DNA of 64,000 nucleotides. Origin: Thermococcus sp. 18S1. GTDB lineage: Archaea > Methanobacteriota_B > Thermococci > Thermococcales > Thermococcaceae. Position numbers and translations under genes: made by a program. The notes under the pieces were generated by a model, which searched no databases, had not been told where the DNA came from, and worked only from the letters and a program-made list of their open reading frames with translations. The stretch spans positions 186,001 to 250,000 of the forward strand of contig NZ_SNUU01000001.1 of NCBI RefSeq assembly GCF_012027645.1. Reading direction: 5' to 3'. This document shows positions 26,011 through 36,586 of this stretch, in pieces (position 1 is the stretch's first letter; the number at the start of each line of letters is the position of its first letter).

Positions 26011-26178
26011 ATGAGAAGAAGCGCCCAGGGGGCCATTGAGTACCTTTTCATGCTGGCGGCAGTGCTGGTGCTCGTGCTCATCGCTGCCAGAGTGGTGCTC
26101 AACGGTGTTAAGAACATGAACGAGGCCATCTCCAACTACGTGACCCAGGTGAGACAGGAGATACTCGAAGACCTCTGA
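26011..26178 (+). CDS. Tiny class III signal-peptide (pilin-like) protein
   Basis: A 55-residue protein: MRRSAQGAIEYLFMLAAVLV, then LVLIAARVVLNG and a short charged C-terminus ending QEILEDL. QGAIEYL after basic residues is the class III (type IV pilin-like) signal of euryarchaea; cleavage would be before Q6. GGTGTGAGAG precedes the ATG. The mature protein is only about 50 residues, close to the small Epd-type pilins. A prepilin peptidase gene starts 9 bp downstream, so enzyme and likely substrate are co-expressed. Confidence 0.85.
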   Translation: MRRSAQGAIEYLFMLAAVLVLVLIAARVVLNGVKNMNEAISNYVTQVRQEILEDL

Positions 26179-26187
26179 GGTGAAATC

Positions 26188-27396
26188 ATGGAATACGTTC
26201 CCCTTCTTCTGGGGCTGGTTATGGGAGTCGTTACTTCGTATACCGATATGAAAACGGGATTCATAGATGATATACACGTTTTTCCAACCCTCGCACTAAT
26301 CGGAAAGCTCCTCGGATGGGAGAGCGAGGAAAGCGAGGGGCTCCTCGACAGGATACCGATTCCAGCCGTCGAGGTCGGCATACTTTACTACCTCTACCAA
26401 GGACTCCACACCCAGCACAACACCATCCTGGCCGTTTCCGGGGTTCTGGGTTTCATTCTGGGACTTATTCTGGGCCTGCTGCTCTATTACATCGGCGCCT
26501 GGGCCAGCGGCGACGCCGTAATACTGGCCGGATTCTCCGCACTGCTCCCTTACCCGCCCTCGACCGCGTCAATGGTGCCTCCCTATGCCATAGGCTACCC
26601 GCTCTATCCACTGACCGTACTGCTGAACAGCATCATAGCGATCTTCCCGTTCATATTCATCTACTCCTTCGGCGTGATCATCGCCAGAAAGCAATTCGAG
26701 GAGCTAAGAAAGATATTCACGGACAGGGCACGGCTGACCGCTGAGGTTGCCCTCTGGATAATGGCCGCCCTGGGCCTCAGGCTGATGATCTACGAAACGA
26801 CGGGAGTGGCTATAGCCGGAATCTGGTCGTGGATCCTCACAGTGGCGGTGATATACGTCCTGGGCAAGTCCAGGAAAGTCGGCGATGTCATTGGAATAGC
26901 CGTTCTGATGTATCTCCTGTACATCGACCCGCTGCCGATGGCAAGGGCTTTCCTAAAGCTCCTCGCCGTACTGTACCTGTTCAAGGTATTTTTCTCCCTG
27001 GTGAAGTTTATGAGAAGGAGCGTCCTGATGGAGGAGGTGCCCGTCGAAGCGCTTGAAGAGTGGGATATACTCGGGGAAACAGTATTCGAGAGGGACGGAA
27101 AAATTGGCAGGGACAGAGACGACCTCTTCACGCGCATCAAGAACGCCGTCACTTCCGCGGACCCCTCCCTTCTCCGGCCCGACTACGGGAGGGTTATTGC
27201 ATCATCCTCCGCGGAGGGCCTCAGGAAAGAGCAGATAGAAGAGCTTAAACGCCTCGTGGAGGAGGGAAGGCTTGAAAACTCCTTCCTGAGGAAAAAGTCA
27301 ATGCCCTTTGCCCCGGCGCTCTTCCTGGGCTTCCTGATAAGCTACTTCTGGGGCGACATATTCTGGTGGATACAGCTCAAGGTTGCAGGGCTGTGA
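26188..27396 (+). CDS. A24-family prepilin peptidase (EppA/PibD-like)
   Basis: A 402-residue membrane aspartyl protease that removes class III signal peptides. The two catalytic Asp regions are YTDMKTGFIDD (after helix 1) and GAWASGDAVIL (GxGD-like). About nine helices are present, and a soluble C-terminal segment (RDGKIGRDRDDLFTRI) is followed by a final helix. It is longer than archaellin peptidase FlaK and more like the pilin-specific EppA group. GAGGTGAAATC precedes ATG 26188. Confidence 0.87.
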   Translation: MEYVPLLLGLVMGVVTSYTDMKTGFIDDIHVFPTLALIGKLLGWESEESEGLLDRIPIPAVEVGILYYLYQGLHTQHNTILAVSGVLGFILGLILGLLLYYIGAWASGDAVILAGFSALLPYPPSTASMVPPYAIGYPLYPLTVLLNSIIAIFPFIFIYSFGVIIARKQFEELRKIFTDRARLTAEVALWIMAALGLRLMIYETTGVAIAGIWSWILTVAVIYVLGKSRKVGDVIGIAVLMYLLYIDPLPMARAFLKLLAVLYLFKVFFSLVKFMRRSVLMEEVPVEALEEWDILGETVFERDGKIGRDRDDLFTRIKNAVTSADPSLLRPDYGRVIASSSAEGLRKEQIEELKRLVEEGRLENSFLRKKSMPFAPALFLGFLISYFWGDIFWWIQLKVAGL

Positions 27397-27407
27397 ATCG
27401 GGGTTAG

Positions 27408-27416
27408 ACTTTTAAG
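27408..27416 (+). promoter_or_regulatory. TATA-like element upstream of the H/ACA-like RNA
   Basis: ACTTTTAAG lies 12 bp behind the peptidase stop codon. A start about 26 nt further falls at 27438, near the 5' base of the predicted guide-RNA stem. Confidence 0.5.
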
Positions 27417-27431
27417 CTCCCGCGCGGAGAA

Positions 27432-27500
27432 GCCGTCGCCGACCCGGCGTCCGCCCACCCCGCGGAGGAGTGAGGCGGGGATTCCGGCCGGGCCGACAGG
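27432..27500 (+). ncRNA. Candidate H/ACA-type guide RNA
   Basis: A very GC-rich 170-bp gap has no credible ORF. GTCG plus CCCGGC (27435-27448, 4-nt bulge) pairs with GCCGGG plus CGAC (27487-27497) as a basal stem. CCCCGC/GCGGGG (27458-27463/27475-27480) is an upper stem capped by the 11-nt loop GGAGGAGTGAG, which could form a kink-loop. Between them lie single-stranded pocket arms. ACA sits at 27496-27498, 15 nt from the upper stem, close to the 14-16 nt rule of H/ACA RNAs. T-rich CTTTTGCTTTG (27512-27522) may end transcription. Family membership is inferred. Confidence 0.5.
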
Positions 27501-27542
27501 GGAATGAGGAGCTTTTGCTTTGCTGAGACCGCTCTCGCGGGC

Positions 27543-27561
27543 GGGCGTGATGAACACGCCC
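27543..27561. repeat. Perfect hairpin next to the HAD-phosphatase stop codon
   Basis: GGGCGTG (27543-27549) and CACGCCC (27555-27561) pair perfectly around ATGAA. The hairpin ends 1 bp outside the stop codon of the minus-strand gene at 27563. It contains GTGATGA, which matches a box C/K-turn element on the plus strand. Confidence 0.5.
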
Positions 27562-27562
27562 T

Positions 27563-28207
27563 TCACCGACCCCGTTCAGCCCCTTCCCCCACCAGCCCCG
27601 CTATTATCTCCATGACCTCGTGGAGGCTCTCAACGTTGTGGTCGCCCTCGACACCCTCGTGCGGGTTTATCGCTATGCTGACGTCGGCCTCTTTAAACAT
27701 GCTCAGGTCGTTGTATCCATCGCCGACGGCTATTGTCACCTCTGGCTCAAGCTCAGCCTTCAGCTCCCTGAGTATCGTCCCCTTGCTCTTGAAGTCAACG
27801 AGGGGATTGACCTTTCCAGTGACGACGCCGTTCTCGTCGAATATCAGCTCGTTGGCGAAGACGTAGTCAACCCCAAGTTCCCTCGCAATCCTTCCAGCCA
27901 GGCACATAAGACCGCTGCTGAGTATCGCTATCCTGAAGTCGTTCTCCCGAAGAAACTCGATGAGCTCCCTGGCCCCATCCATGTACTCGACCGAGTTCGC
28001 CCATTCCATAATCTCTTCCCTGGTGTGGCCCTTCCACAGAGAGGCGTCGAGCTCGGCCCACTTCACGTAGTCTATTTTTCCCGCAAAGAAGAGTTCGGCA
28101 TATTCCTTTCCCTTCTCCCAGGTTCCAAAGCGCTTGTGGAGTTCAACCCAGCTGGAGATGGATTTGACCAGGGTCCCCTCGAGGTCGAAGGCTATGAGCT
28201 TGACCAT
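27563..28207 (-). CDS. HAD phosphatase, phosphoserine phosphatase-like
   Basis: A 214-residue HAD subfamily IB enzyme. Motif I is FDLEGTLV (DxE instead of DxD), motif II ILSSG, Lys in DFKSKGTIL, and motif IV AVGDGYNDLSM. This layout is that of phosphoserine phosphatase SerB and close relatives, with a four-helix cap (residues 20-80). The Glu in place of the second motif-I Asp occurs in SerB proteins. GGTGGTGCT precedes ATG 28207. No serine pathway genes are adjacent, so the substrate is likely but not certain. Confidence 0.82.
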   Translation of the reverse strand: MVKLIAFDLEGTLVKSISSWVELHKRFGTWEKGKEYAELFFAGKIDYVKWAELDASLWKGHTREEIMEWANSVEYMDGARELIEFLRENDFRIAILSSGLMCLAGRIARELGVDYVFANELIFDENGVVTGKVNPLVDFKSKGTILRELKAELEPEVTIAVGDGYNDLSMFKEADVSIAINPHEGVEGDHNVESLHEVMEIIAGLVGEGAERGR

Positions 28208-28246
28208 AGCACCACCTGAGAAAAGAGCGAGGAGAAACTTAAAAGC

Positions 28247-29100
<854 letters not shown>

Positions 29101-29123
29101 CCGATACATACCTGCCGCGGAGG

Positions 29124-29133
29124 GTTTATAAAC
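29124..29133. promoter_or_regulatory. Palindromic TATA box shared by 5S rRNA and the divergent gene
   Basis: GTTTATAAAC is a perfect 10-bp palindrome. Its centre is 28-29 nt from the 5S rRNA 5' end (29100, minus strand) and 28-29 nt from ATG 29157 (plus strand). Both spacings are right for TBP/TFB-directed initiation. No other TATA element is seen in the 56-bp gap. Confidence 0.7.
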
Positions 29134-29156
29134 TTTACGGTCAATAGAACCGTTCG

Positions 29157-30692
29157 ATGGAGAGGGAGATACTGGAACTGCTTAGGCTGGAGAGGGCAAG
29201 GGAGCCGCTGAGTCCAAGCAGACGGCTCAGGGAGTTTCAGATGGAAGTCCAGCGACTTAAAAACGGTGAGGACGTCGAGATAACCGGTTTTCTGTTGGGT
29301 AGAAAGCCCCCCAACGCCCCGAGGGACGCCGTATACTACCTCCTGTCCCCCCTCTCCCCCTCGGAGCTGGCGGGACTCGGGAGGGACGAGTTCAGAACGT
29401 ACCTGGTGATACGGGCAACGGAGAGCACGAGGGTCAGCGGGGATGTCAGGCCAAGAAGCTACGTCGTGGTGAATGGAATCGCGGACGCGTACCACTGGGG
29501 AAACATGAGGATGATCCACGCCGCCTCAATCGAGGGAAGGGACTATTCTGAGTACTGGAAGGACTACCGGGAGTTCGCGCTGAGCAGGCGCGAGGTGGTT
29601 GACCTGTTCGAAAGGACCATCTACGTCCGCAAGGACATGATGAAGGCCCTCATCTATTCACTCTACGGCGTCCCGTACATCCTCTGGGGAAGCGAGGCCC
29701 CCCAATGGGGCGAGGGCTTCGAGTACACCGTCTACAAGTACGGGGAAAACATGGGGCTCCTGGCCCTCTGGAAGGCCCTGAAATACTTCCAGTCGAGCCT
29801 GCCGTGGGAGGTCCGCCTGAGGAAAGAGACCGCCCTTGAGATAATCGACCCGGTACTGGACATCGATTTCCGGATACGCAACCCCAACAGAACAGACATG
29901 AAATACTACATCCCCTCCTCGAGGAAAGGACTGACGGGAGTGCCGAAATGGAGCGAAGGGCATATAGTAAACAAAAGGGCGATCGGCCTGTTGCCCCAGG
30001 ATATCGAGGCAAATCCAACCGATCCCCTGGCAAAGATTTCTGAAACGCCCTTTGTGCTCATGCCGTGGGAGGAGAAGCCATACTTCGAGGAGAACAGGGA
30101 ATTCCGCCAGCTGATTCCAAACCTTCTCGTGACGATTTTCACCAACAGGGAACGTTATCTATCAATGGGCCACGGGGAGCTGAGCAAACTGCGGGACGAG
30201 CATCTGAAATGGAGGAGATGGGGCAGGAAAGAGTACAGCGAAACGTTTGAGAAGCTGACGACACCCAGCGGCGTGCTTCACCTGGGGATGAGGTTCTATC
30301 TCGACAGCAGGCTCTTTGGGGCCATCACCCGGTTCTACGGAAAGGTAACAGATAGGGCGGTTAAAGACGTCAGGGAGATCGATGATACGATACTGAACGA
30401 GTGGAACGTGGTTTTTGGCGAGCTCGTTAGAAAGCGGCCCGAGGCCATAATGAAGCTGGAGAAAGAATATGAGCGCTACATTCCCTACGATGTCCGTGCC
30501 CAGAAGGCCCTCCAGATCTTCCACGACCTGGCCTCCACAAGCCCCCTCGGAGAAGTTACCCGGGAGGAGTTCCTGAGCGAGATGCTGAAGAACGGCTTTA
30601 ACGAACGGGACGCCCTCAATCTAATTGAAAAGTTTATAGCCACCGGCTACATTTACGAGCCGTTTCCTGGAAAGCTGATACTGATACGGTGA
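29157..30692 (+). CDS. MCM-like architecture protein without Walker motifs (unknown function)
   Basis: A 511-residue protein. An N-terminal helical part is followed by an OB-fold-like stretch (about 40-125: DVEITGFLLGR, YLVIRATESTRVSG, YVVVNGIADAY). A central region has VRKDMMKALIYSLYG, reminiscent of the MCM segment before Walker A. The C-terminus (about 455-511) is a winged helix with EVTREEFLSEMLKNGF and FIATGYIYEPFPGKL, very like the end of archaeal MCM. No GxxGxGKS or DExx motif is present, so it should not hydrolyse ATP. The mRNA is probably leaderless. RNase P protein 4 follows 4 bp later. Confidence 0.75.
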   Translation: MEREILELLRLERAREPLSPSRRLREFQMEVQRLKNGEDVEITGFLLGRKPPNAPRDAVYYLLSPLSPSELAGLGRDEFRTYLVIRATESTRVSGDVRPRSYVVVNGIADAYHWGNMRMIHAASIEGRDYSEYWKDYREFALSRREVVDLFERTIYVRKDMMKALIYSLYGVPYILWGSEAPQWGEGFEYTVYKYGENMGLLALWKALKYFQSSLPWEVRLRKETALEIIDPVLDIDFRIRNPNRTDMKYYIPSSRKGLTGVPKWSEGHIVNKRAIGLLPQDIEANPTDPLAKISETPFVLMPWEEKPYFEENREFRQLIPNLLVTIFTNRERYLSMGHGELSKLRDEHLKWRRWGRKEYSETFEKLTTPSGVLHLGMRFYLDSRLFGAITRFYGKVTDRAVKDVREIDDTILNEWNVVFGELVRKRPEAIMKLEKEYERYIPYDVRAQKALQIFHDLASTSPLGEVTREEFLSEMLKNGFNERDALNLIEKFIATGYIYEPFPGKLILIR

Positions 30693-30696
30693 TACC

Positions 30697-31116
30697 ATGA
30701 GCAAGAAAAAATTCATCCGCCAGAGGGAGCAGAGGGAAAAGCGCAGAATCGCCCGCGAGAGGATTGAGACCCTTTTCACCCTCGCAGAGAGGGTCTTCCC
30801 CTACGAGCCAGAGCTGGCCAACCGCTACGTTGAGATAGCCCTCGCTGTCCAGCAGAAGGCCAAGATAAGGATGCCCAGGAAGTGGAAGCGCCGCTACTGC
30901 AAACGCTGCCACTCCTTCCTCGTCCCGGGGGTCAACGCCAGGGTGAGGCTCAGGAACGGCCACGTTGTCATCAAGTGCCTCAATTGCGGCCACATCATGA
31001 GGCACCCGTACATCAGGGAGCAGAAGGAGCGTAGAAAAGCCTCCCTTACAGAGAAAACCGTCGAAAATGGACGGGGAACCAAAGCACCGTCAGAAAATCA
31101 TTCCAATTCCCGCTGA
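30697..31116 (+). CDS. rnp4: Ribonuclease P protein component 4 (Rpp21)
   Basis: A 139-residue basic zinc-ribbon protein, a subunit of the RNase P holoenzyme that trims tRNA 5' ends; it pairs with Rpp29. The helical N-terminus (FIRQREQREKRRIARERIETL) and the four zinc Cys (CKRCHS and CLNCGH) are typical. GGTGATACC precedes ATG 30697. The gene follows the OB/winged-helix gene by 4 bp. The low-complexity tail after residue 115 overlaps the convergent cyclase gene by 19 bp. Confidence 0.95.
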   Translation: MSKKKFIRQREQREKRRIARERIETLFTLAERVFPYEPELANRYVEIALAVQQKAKIRMPRKWKRRYCKRCHSFLVPGVNARVRLRNGHVVIKCLNCGHIMRHPYIREQKERRKASLTEKTVENGRGTKAPSENHSNSR

Positions 31117-31679
31117 ACTATCGCCACCGCCCTGACGGGGCTTCCTGAGCCACCCTCTATTCTCAGGGGAAACGCTGCAAAGAGGAATTCCATCCCGATG
31201 AGGAGTTCCAGGTTGACCAGATTCTCGAAAACGGGGACCTCCGCACTCAGGAGTATCTTGTGAACGGCGTCGTCGCCGATGCTCATGGCATCAGTCCCGA
31301 CGGCCCTTGCACCCTCCGCCACCAGGAACAGCGCCACCTCCGGGGAGAGCTCCCTGCCACCCGTCAGGAAAAGCACCATCTTTCCAAAGTAGCCGCCATC
31401 AGGAATCTCGTCGAGTCCTACAGGCCCATCCCCATCCCTGACGTCCAGAACGATGCCCTCACCGATGAACTTCTCAAGCGGCATCTCGTCGATGGTCTTC
31501 CCCCCGGGCACGAAGTGCGCCGGCGCGTCAACGTGGGTGCCTGAATGCTCCCCCATCTTCAGAACGTTCATGTAGTAGCCGTCCCTGTCGATGACGGCCC
31601 AGAGCTTCACATTCACGGGCGGGTCGTCAGGATAAACCGGGGTGTTCTCCGAGATGGGGAGGGAGAGGTCGATTATCAT
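31098..31679 (-). CDS. Cyclase family protein (kynurenine formamidase-like)
   Basis: A 193-residue metal-dependent hydrolase with the family motif HSGTHVDAPAHF (HxGTHxDxPxH) and an N-terminal DLSLPISENTPVYPDDP. Bacterial relatives cleave N-formylkynurenine or related amides; no tryptophan breakdown genes are nearby, so the substrate is open. TTGGTGTCGCT precedes ATG 31679. It is divergent from ahcY across a 53-bp promoter region. Confidence 0.88.
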   Translation of the reverse strand: MIIDLSLPISENTPVYPDDPPVNVKLWAVIDRDGYYMNVLKMGEHSGTHVDAPAHFVPGGKTIDEMPLEKFIGEGIVLDVRDGDGPVGLDEIPDGGYFGKMVLFLTGGRELSPEVALFLVAEGARAVGTDAMSIGDDAVHKILLSAEVPVFENLVNLELLIGMEFLFAAFPLRIEGGSGSPVRAVAIVQRELE

Positions 31680-31693
31680 AGCGACACCAATCC

Positions 31694-31716
31694 TTTTTAA
31701 CCCTCCAGATTAAAAA
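31694..31716. promoter_or_regulatory. Interleaved divergent promoters (cyclase / ahcY)
   Basis: TTTTTAA (31694-31700) would direct plus-strand initiation near 31723 for ahcY. TTAAAAA (31710-31716) would direct minus-strand initiation near 31688 for the cyclase gene. The two boxes are 16 bp apart and each lies nearer the opposite gene. Confidence 0.5.
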
Positions 31717-31732
31717 CCCTGCGGTGATGATG

Positions 31733-32998
31733 ATGGACTGCACGAGGGATTACTGCGTTAAGGACATCGCCCTAGCCCCCAGTGGCGAGAAAAAGATAGA
31801 CTGGGTTTCGCGCTTTATGCCGGTTCTCCAGACGATAAGGAAGGACTTTGAGGAGAAGAAACCCTTCAAAGGTGTCAGAATCGCGACGACACTGCACCTT
31901 GAGATGAAGACGGCTTTTCTGCTTCTCACCCTTAAGGCGGCCGGTGCGGAGGTCTCGGCGGCGGCGAGCAACCCACTCTCGACACAGGACGATGTTGTTG
32001 CCGCTCTGGCAAAGGCGGGGGTCAAAGTCTACGCGATCCGCGGGGAGGACAGGGAGCAGTACTACGAGTTTATGCACAAGGCGCTCGACATAGAACCGAA
32101 CATAATCATAGACGACGGCGCGGACATGGTCTCGACGGTGCTGAAAGAGAGAACCGAGCTGATAGACGGGCTCTGGGGAGCGAGCGAGGAAACGACAACG
32201 GGCGTCATAAGGCTCCGTGCTATGGAGAAGGACGGCGTTCTGAGGTTCCCAATCATAGCGGTGAACGACTCCTACACCAAGTACCTATTCGACAACAGAT
32301 ATGGCACCGGCCAGTCAACGTGGGACGGAATCCTGAGAACCACCAACCTGCTGATAGCGGGTAAGAACGTCGTCGTTGTCGGCTACGGCTGGTGCGGCAG
32401 GGGTATAGCCATGCGCGCTCGCGGTCTCGGCGCAACGGTGATAGTGGTGGAGGTTGACCCAATTAGGGCGTTAGAGGCCAGAATGGACGGGTTCCTGGTC
32501 ATGGACATGATGGAAGCGGCGAAGGTGGGCGACATCTTCGTCACCTCGACGGGCGACATCAACTGCATAAGGAAGGAGCACTTCGAGGTCATGAAGGACG
32601 GCGCCATAATGGCCAACGCCGGCCACTTCGACGTGGAGATAAGCAAACCGGACCTCGAGGAGCTGGCGGTCGAGATAAGCGAGCCGAGGCCGAACATAAC
32701 CGAGTACAGGATGGCGGACGGAAGGAGGCTTTACCTTCTCGCTGAGGGCAGGCTGGTCAACTTAGCGGCTGCCGACGGCCACCCGGCGGAGATAATGGAC
32801 ATGAGCTTCGCCCTGCAGGCGAAGGCGGCCGAATACATACTGAACAACCACGAGAGGCTTGAGCCGAAGGTCTACGTGCTCCCGAGGGAGATAGACGAGA
32901 TGGTCGCTCGCATAAAGCTCGCCTCGATGGGAATAAAAATCGAGGAGCTCACAGAGGAGCAGAGGAAATACCTGGAGAGCTGGGAGCACGGGACCTGA
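31733..32998 (+). CDS. ahcY: Adenosylhomocysteinase
   Basis: This 421-residue enzyme hydrolyses S-adenosylhomocysteine to homocysteine and adenosine, using bound NAD. Family landmarks are the HLEMKTAFL segment, CDP-like [29 protein letters not shown], and the Rossmann [18 protein letters not shown]. Four in-frame starts lie in a row (31724-31735); ATG 31733 is chosen because GGTGATG at 31723-31729 is the only SD. It serves all SAM methyltransferases, several of which are in this window. Confidence 0.96.
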   Translation: MDCTRDYCVKDIALAPSGEKKIDWVSRFMPVLQTIRKDFEEKKPFKGVRIATTLHLEMKTAFLLLTLKAAGAEVSAAASNPLSTQDDVVAALAKAGVKVYAIRGEDREQYYEFMHKALDIEPNIIIDDGADMVSTVLKERTELIDGLWGASEETTTGVIRLRAMEKDGVLRFPIIAVNDSYTKYLFDNRYGTGQSTWDGILRTTNLLIAGKNVVVVGYGWCGRGIAMRARGLGATVIVVEVDPIRALEARMDGFLVMDMMEAAKVGDIFVTSTGDINCIRKEHFEVMKDGAIMANAGHFDVEISKPDLEELAVEISEPRPNITEYRMADGRRLYLLAEGRLVNLAAADGHPAEIMDMSFALQAKAAEYILNNHERLEPKVYVLPREIDEMVARIKLASMGIKIEELTEEQRKYLESWEHGT

Positions 32999-33024
32999 GT
33001 CCCTTTTCTTTTCGGGTGGTGGCA

Positions 33025-33693
33025 ATGAACTTCGAACCCTTTAAACTCGTTCCCGTCGGCTACGTGAGAAAGGACGGAGAGACCTTCATCGAGATCCTCC
33101 CGGAGTTCAGTGATGCCCTCCACGGTCTCAACGAGGGGGACTGGATAAAGCTGATCCTCTGGTTCCACGCCAGCGATAGACCGGAGAGAAGGAGCGTCCT
33201 GAAGGTTCATCCCTACAACAATCCAGAGAACCCGCTCAGGGGAGTTTTTGCCACGCGCTCACCAGTCAGACCGAACCCCCTGGCCATCTACGCCGTCAGG
33301 ATAAACCGCATTGAGGGGAACAGGCTCTACATCGACTGGATAGACGCGATGGACGGAACACCGGTCGTGGACATAAAGATACTCGTGGAAAGGCTCGACT
33401 GCCCGAGGGAGACTCCGATTCCGGAGGAGGAGCTTGATATACCCGCATCAAGGCAGGTTGGGGAGATCAACCTGATACCCCGGAAAAGCGAGCACCTCGA
33501 TGAGCTGGAAGAGGTCTCGCCCGAGGAGTACGAGGCGCTGATTCTTGAGCTGGGGCCGAGGACGGAGGCCCTGACGGCGAGGGAACTGGTTGAGCTGATC
33601 AGCGCCCTGGAGGAAATATACGAGAACCTGCCAGTGGAGATAAAGGACAGGCTAAGGGGAAACCTCAGAAGACGTGAAGGGCGCTCGCCTTGA
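33025..33693 (+). CDS. TsaA/TrmO-like tRNA methyltransferase
   Basis: A 222-residue protein of the TrmO family, which uses SAM to N6-methylate t6A37 in some tRNAs. The core is visible: [48 protein letters not shown] and [13 protein letters not shown]. The C-terminal 80 residues are helical and charged, longer than in the short members. ATG 33025 follows GGTGGTGGC. It lies 26 bp behind ahcY, which removes the product S-adenosylhomocysteine. It overlaps wtpC tail-to-tail by 29 bp. Confidence 0.87.
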   Translation: MNFEPFKLVPVGYVRKDGETFIEILPEFSDALHGLNEGDWIKLILWFHASDRPERRSVLKVHPYNNPENPLRGVFATRSPVRPNPLAIYAVRINRIEGNRLYIDWIDAMDGTPVVDIKILVERLDCPRETPIPEEELDIPASRQVGEINLIPRKSEHLDELEEVSPEEYEALILELGPRTEALTARELVELISALEEIYENLPVEIKDRLRGNLRRREGRSP

Positions 33694-34699
33694 AGCTGAC
33701 GTAGACCTCCCGTCCCTTCGTTATTCCCATCTCCAACATCGAGGAGCGGGTTATGAACGCCCTCAGATGCAGGCCGCCGATTTTCAGATGAACCCTGACG
33801 AGGGGGCCGAGTTCTTCAACCGACTCGACCAGGGCTTTGAACTCGTTCCTCGCGGACGTTCTAATGGGCCCCAAAGAGAGGATTATGTCCTCGGGCCTCA
33901 GGCCAACACGAACCCTTCCCCTCGCCTCCGCCGGAAGCTCTATCTCGACGCCGTTGCTCCTCAGGATCCTTCCCTCCGCGGTGCCCTCTATGATGTTCTC
34001 GAAGCCGAGGAACCGCGCGACTTCTTCACTAGATGGTCTCGAAAAGACGTCCCGAACGGAGCCTGTCTGGACGAGCCTCCCATCGAGCATGACCCCCACC
34101 CTGTCGCCCAGGCTCACCGCCTCCTCGAAGGAGTGGGTAACGTGCAGCGCGGTGAAGCCGAGCTCCCGCTTCCAGCGCTTCATCTCGCCCAAGAGCTTCG
34201 CCCTGGTTTGGACGTCGAGGTTCGCGAAGGGCTCGTCCATGAGCAGAAGCTCGGGTTCCACAACGAGGGCTCTCGCTATGGCCACGCGCTGGCTCTCTCC
34301 GCCGCTCAGGGTTTTTGGCTTTCTGTGGAGGAGGTGGGCTATGCCCAGAACCTCGGCTATTTCCTTAACTTTTCTCTCGATTTCCGCCCTCGGAACCCTG
34401 CGGAGCTTAAGCCCGAAGGCTATGTTGTCGAAGACGCTCATGTGGGGAAAGAGGGCGTAGTTCTGGGGGATGTAGGCGAGGCCGCGCCTCTCCGGCGGCC
34501 ATTTGGTTATGTCCTCACCGTTGAGGAGGACCCTCCCGGCGTCGGGTTCTATTATGCCCGCTATTATCTCAAGGAGCACCGTCTTCCCAGCCCCGCTCGG
34601 GCCGAGGATTATGAAGTGCTCCCCCTCACTCACGTCAAAGCTTATCTCCCTCAACCGGAACTCCTTCCAGTCCTTGGAAACGGACTTTACCTCAAGCAT
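33665..34699 (-). CDS. wtpC: Tungstate/molybdate ABC transporter ATP-binding protein
   Basis: A 344-residue ATPase. Walker A is GPSGAGKT (about residue 33), signature [13 protein letters not shown], Walker [15 protein letters not shown]-terminal regulatory domain (about 250-344) resembles the molybdate-binding TOBE region ([28 protein letters not shown]). It is the third gene of the wtp operon, its ATG overlapping the end of wtpB. Tungsten serves the aldehyde oxidoreductases of these organisms. Confidence 0.93.
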   Translation of the reverse strand: MLEVKSVSKDWKEFRLREISFDVSEGEHFIILGPSGAGKTVLLEIIAGIIEPDAGRVLLNGEDITKWPPERRGLAYIPQNYALFPHMSVFDNIAFGLKLRRVPRAEIERKVKEIAEVLGIAHLLHRKPKTLSGGESQRVAIARALVVEPELLLMDEPFANLDVQTRAKLLGEMKRWKRELGFTALHVTHSFEEAVSLGDRVGVMLDGRLVQTGSVRDVFSRPSSEEVARFLGFENIIEGTAEGRILRSNGVEIELPAEARGRVRVGLRPEDIILSLGPIRTSARNEFKALVESVEELGPLVRVHLKIGGLHLRAFITRSSMLEMGITKGREVYVSFKASALHVF

Positions 34700-35444
34700 T
34701 GGCCTTCCTCCCCACGAGCCAGCGCAGGATAACGAAAACGGTGAGGCTCATCACGATGAGGATAACGGAAATCGGTCTCGATGCCCTCAGGCCGTAGTTG
34801 TTGAAGTACTCCATGACGAGAACCTGGGCCGTCTTCGGGTAGTACGCGACGATGAGTATCGCACCCACCTCGCTTATAGCGCGAGCCCACGTCATTATGG
34901 CCCCGCTCGCTATGGCCGGAAACGCCATCGGAAGCGCCACGGAGAAGAACGCCCTCAGGCGTGAGGCACCGAGGGTTCTGGCAACGTGTTCCAGTCCCTC
35001 GTCAACGGCCAGAAAGCCGTCGCGCGCGGCGTTTATCGCGAACGGTGCGGAGACGAAGAGCATTGCGGCTATTATCCCAGTGTAGCTGTCGAGGATCGCG
35101 CTGGAGAAGGTAACGAGGAGCATTATTCCGACGACTGAGTGTGGGATGACGATGGGAACATCAACCAGGGCCTGGACGATGCTCTTCCCGGGAAAATCTT
35201 TCCTCGCGAGAACGTAGCCGAGGGGAACGCCGAAGAGAAGGGCTATGAAAGCCGTCGCCGTCGCTGTAAGGAGGGAGTTCCTGAGTGCCTCGATAACGTA
35301 GGAGTCATGAAGGGCCCTGAGCAGCATGTCGAAGTCCGAGGCCTGCTTTGCCAGTATGACCAGCAGGGGCAGGGCTATGTAAACCACAAGGAAGCTCCCC
35401 AGTGCTGCAAAGAAGTAGAGCGTGTAGTCGTGTCTCGTCCCCAT
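34692..35444 (-). CDS. wtpB: Tungstate/molybdate ABC transporter permease
   Basis: A 250-residue permease with about six helices and the coupling loop [21 protein letters not shown] (EAA-like motif). It forms the membrane channel with WtpC. ATG 35444 follows GGGGATCGCC; two upstream ATGs in frame (35456, 35486) lack an SD. It begins 38 bp after wtpA and overlaps wtpC. Confidence 0.93.
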   Translation of the reverse strand: MGTRHDYTLYFFAALGSFLVVYIALPLLVILAKQASDFDMLLRALHDSYVIEALRNSLLTATATAFIALLFGVPLGYVLARKDFPGKSIVQALVDVPIVIPHSVVGIMLLVTFSSAILDSYTGIIAAMLFVSAPFAINAARDGFLAVDEGLEHVARTLGASRLRAFFSVALPMAFPAIASGAIMTWARAISEVGAILIVAYYPKTAQVLVMEYFNNYGLRASRPISVILIVMSLTVFVILRWLVGRKANA

Positions 35445-35482
35445 GGCGATCCCCATAGAGTTGGAAAGAGGAAATAAAAACC

Positions 35483-36580
<1,098 letters not shown>

Positions 36581-36586
36581 TTAACG

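Noticed and set aside
27342-27566. 74-codon minus-strand frame over the RNA-like region
   Set aside because: No SD, low-complexity translation, and overlaps the peptidase gene; structure fits RNA better.
31724-31740. GTGATGATGATG as a box C element
   Set aside because: It is the ahcY SD and start region; no D box follows at guide distance.
33674-34732. 352-codon plus-strand frame
   Set aside because: Antisense to wtpC, which has all ABC ATPase motifs; no SD and no recognisable domain.
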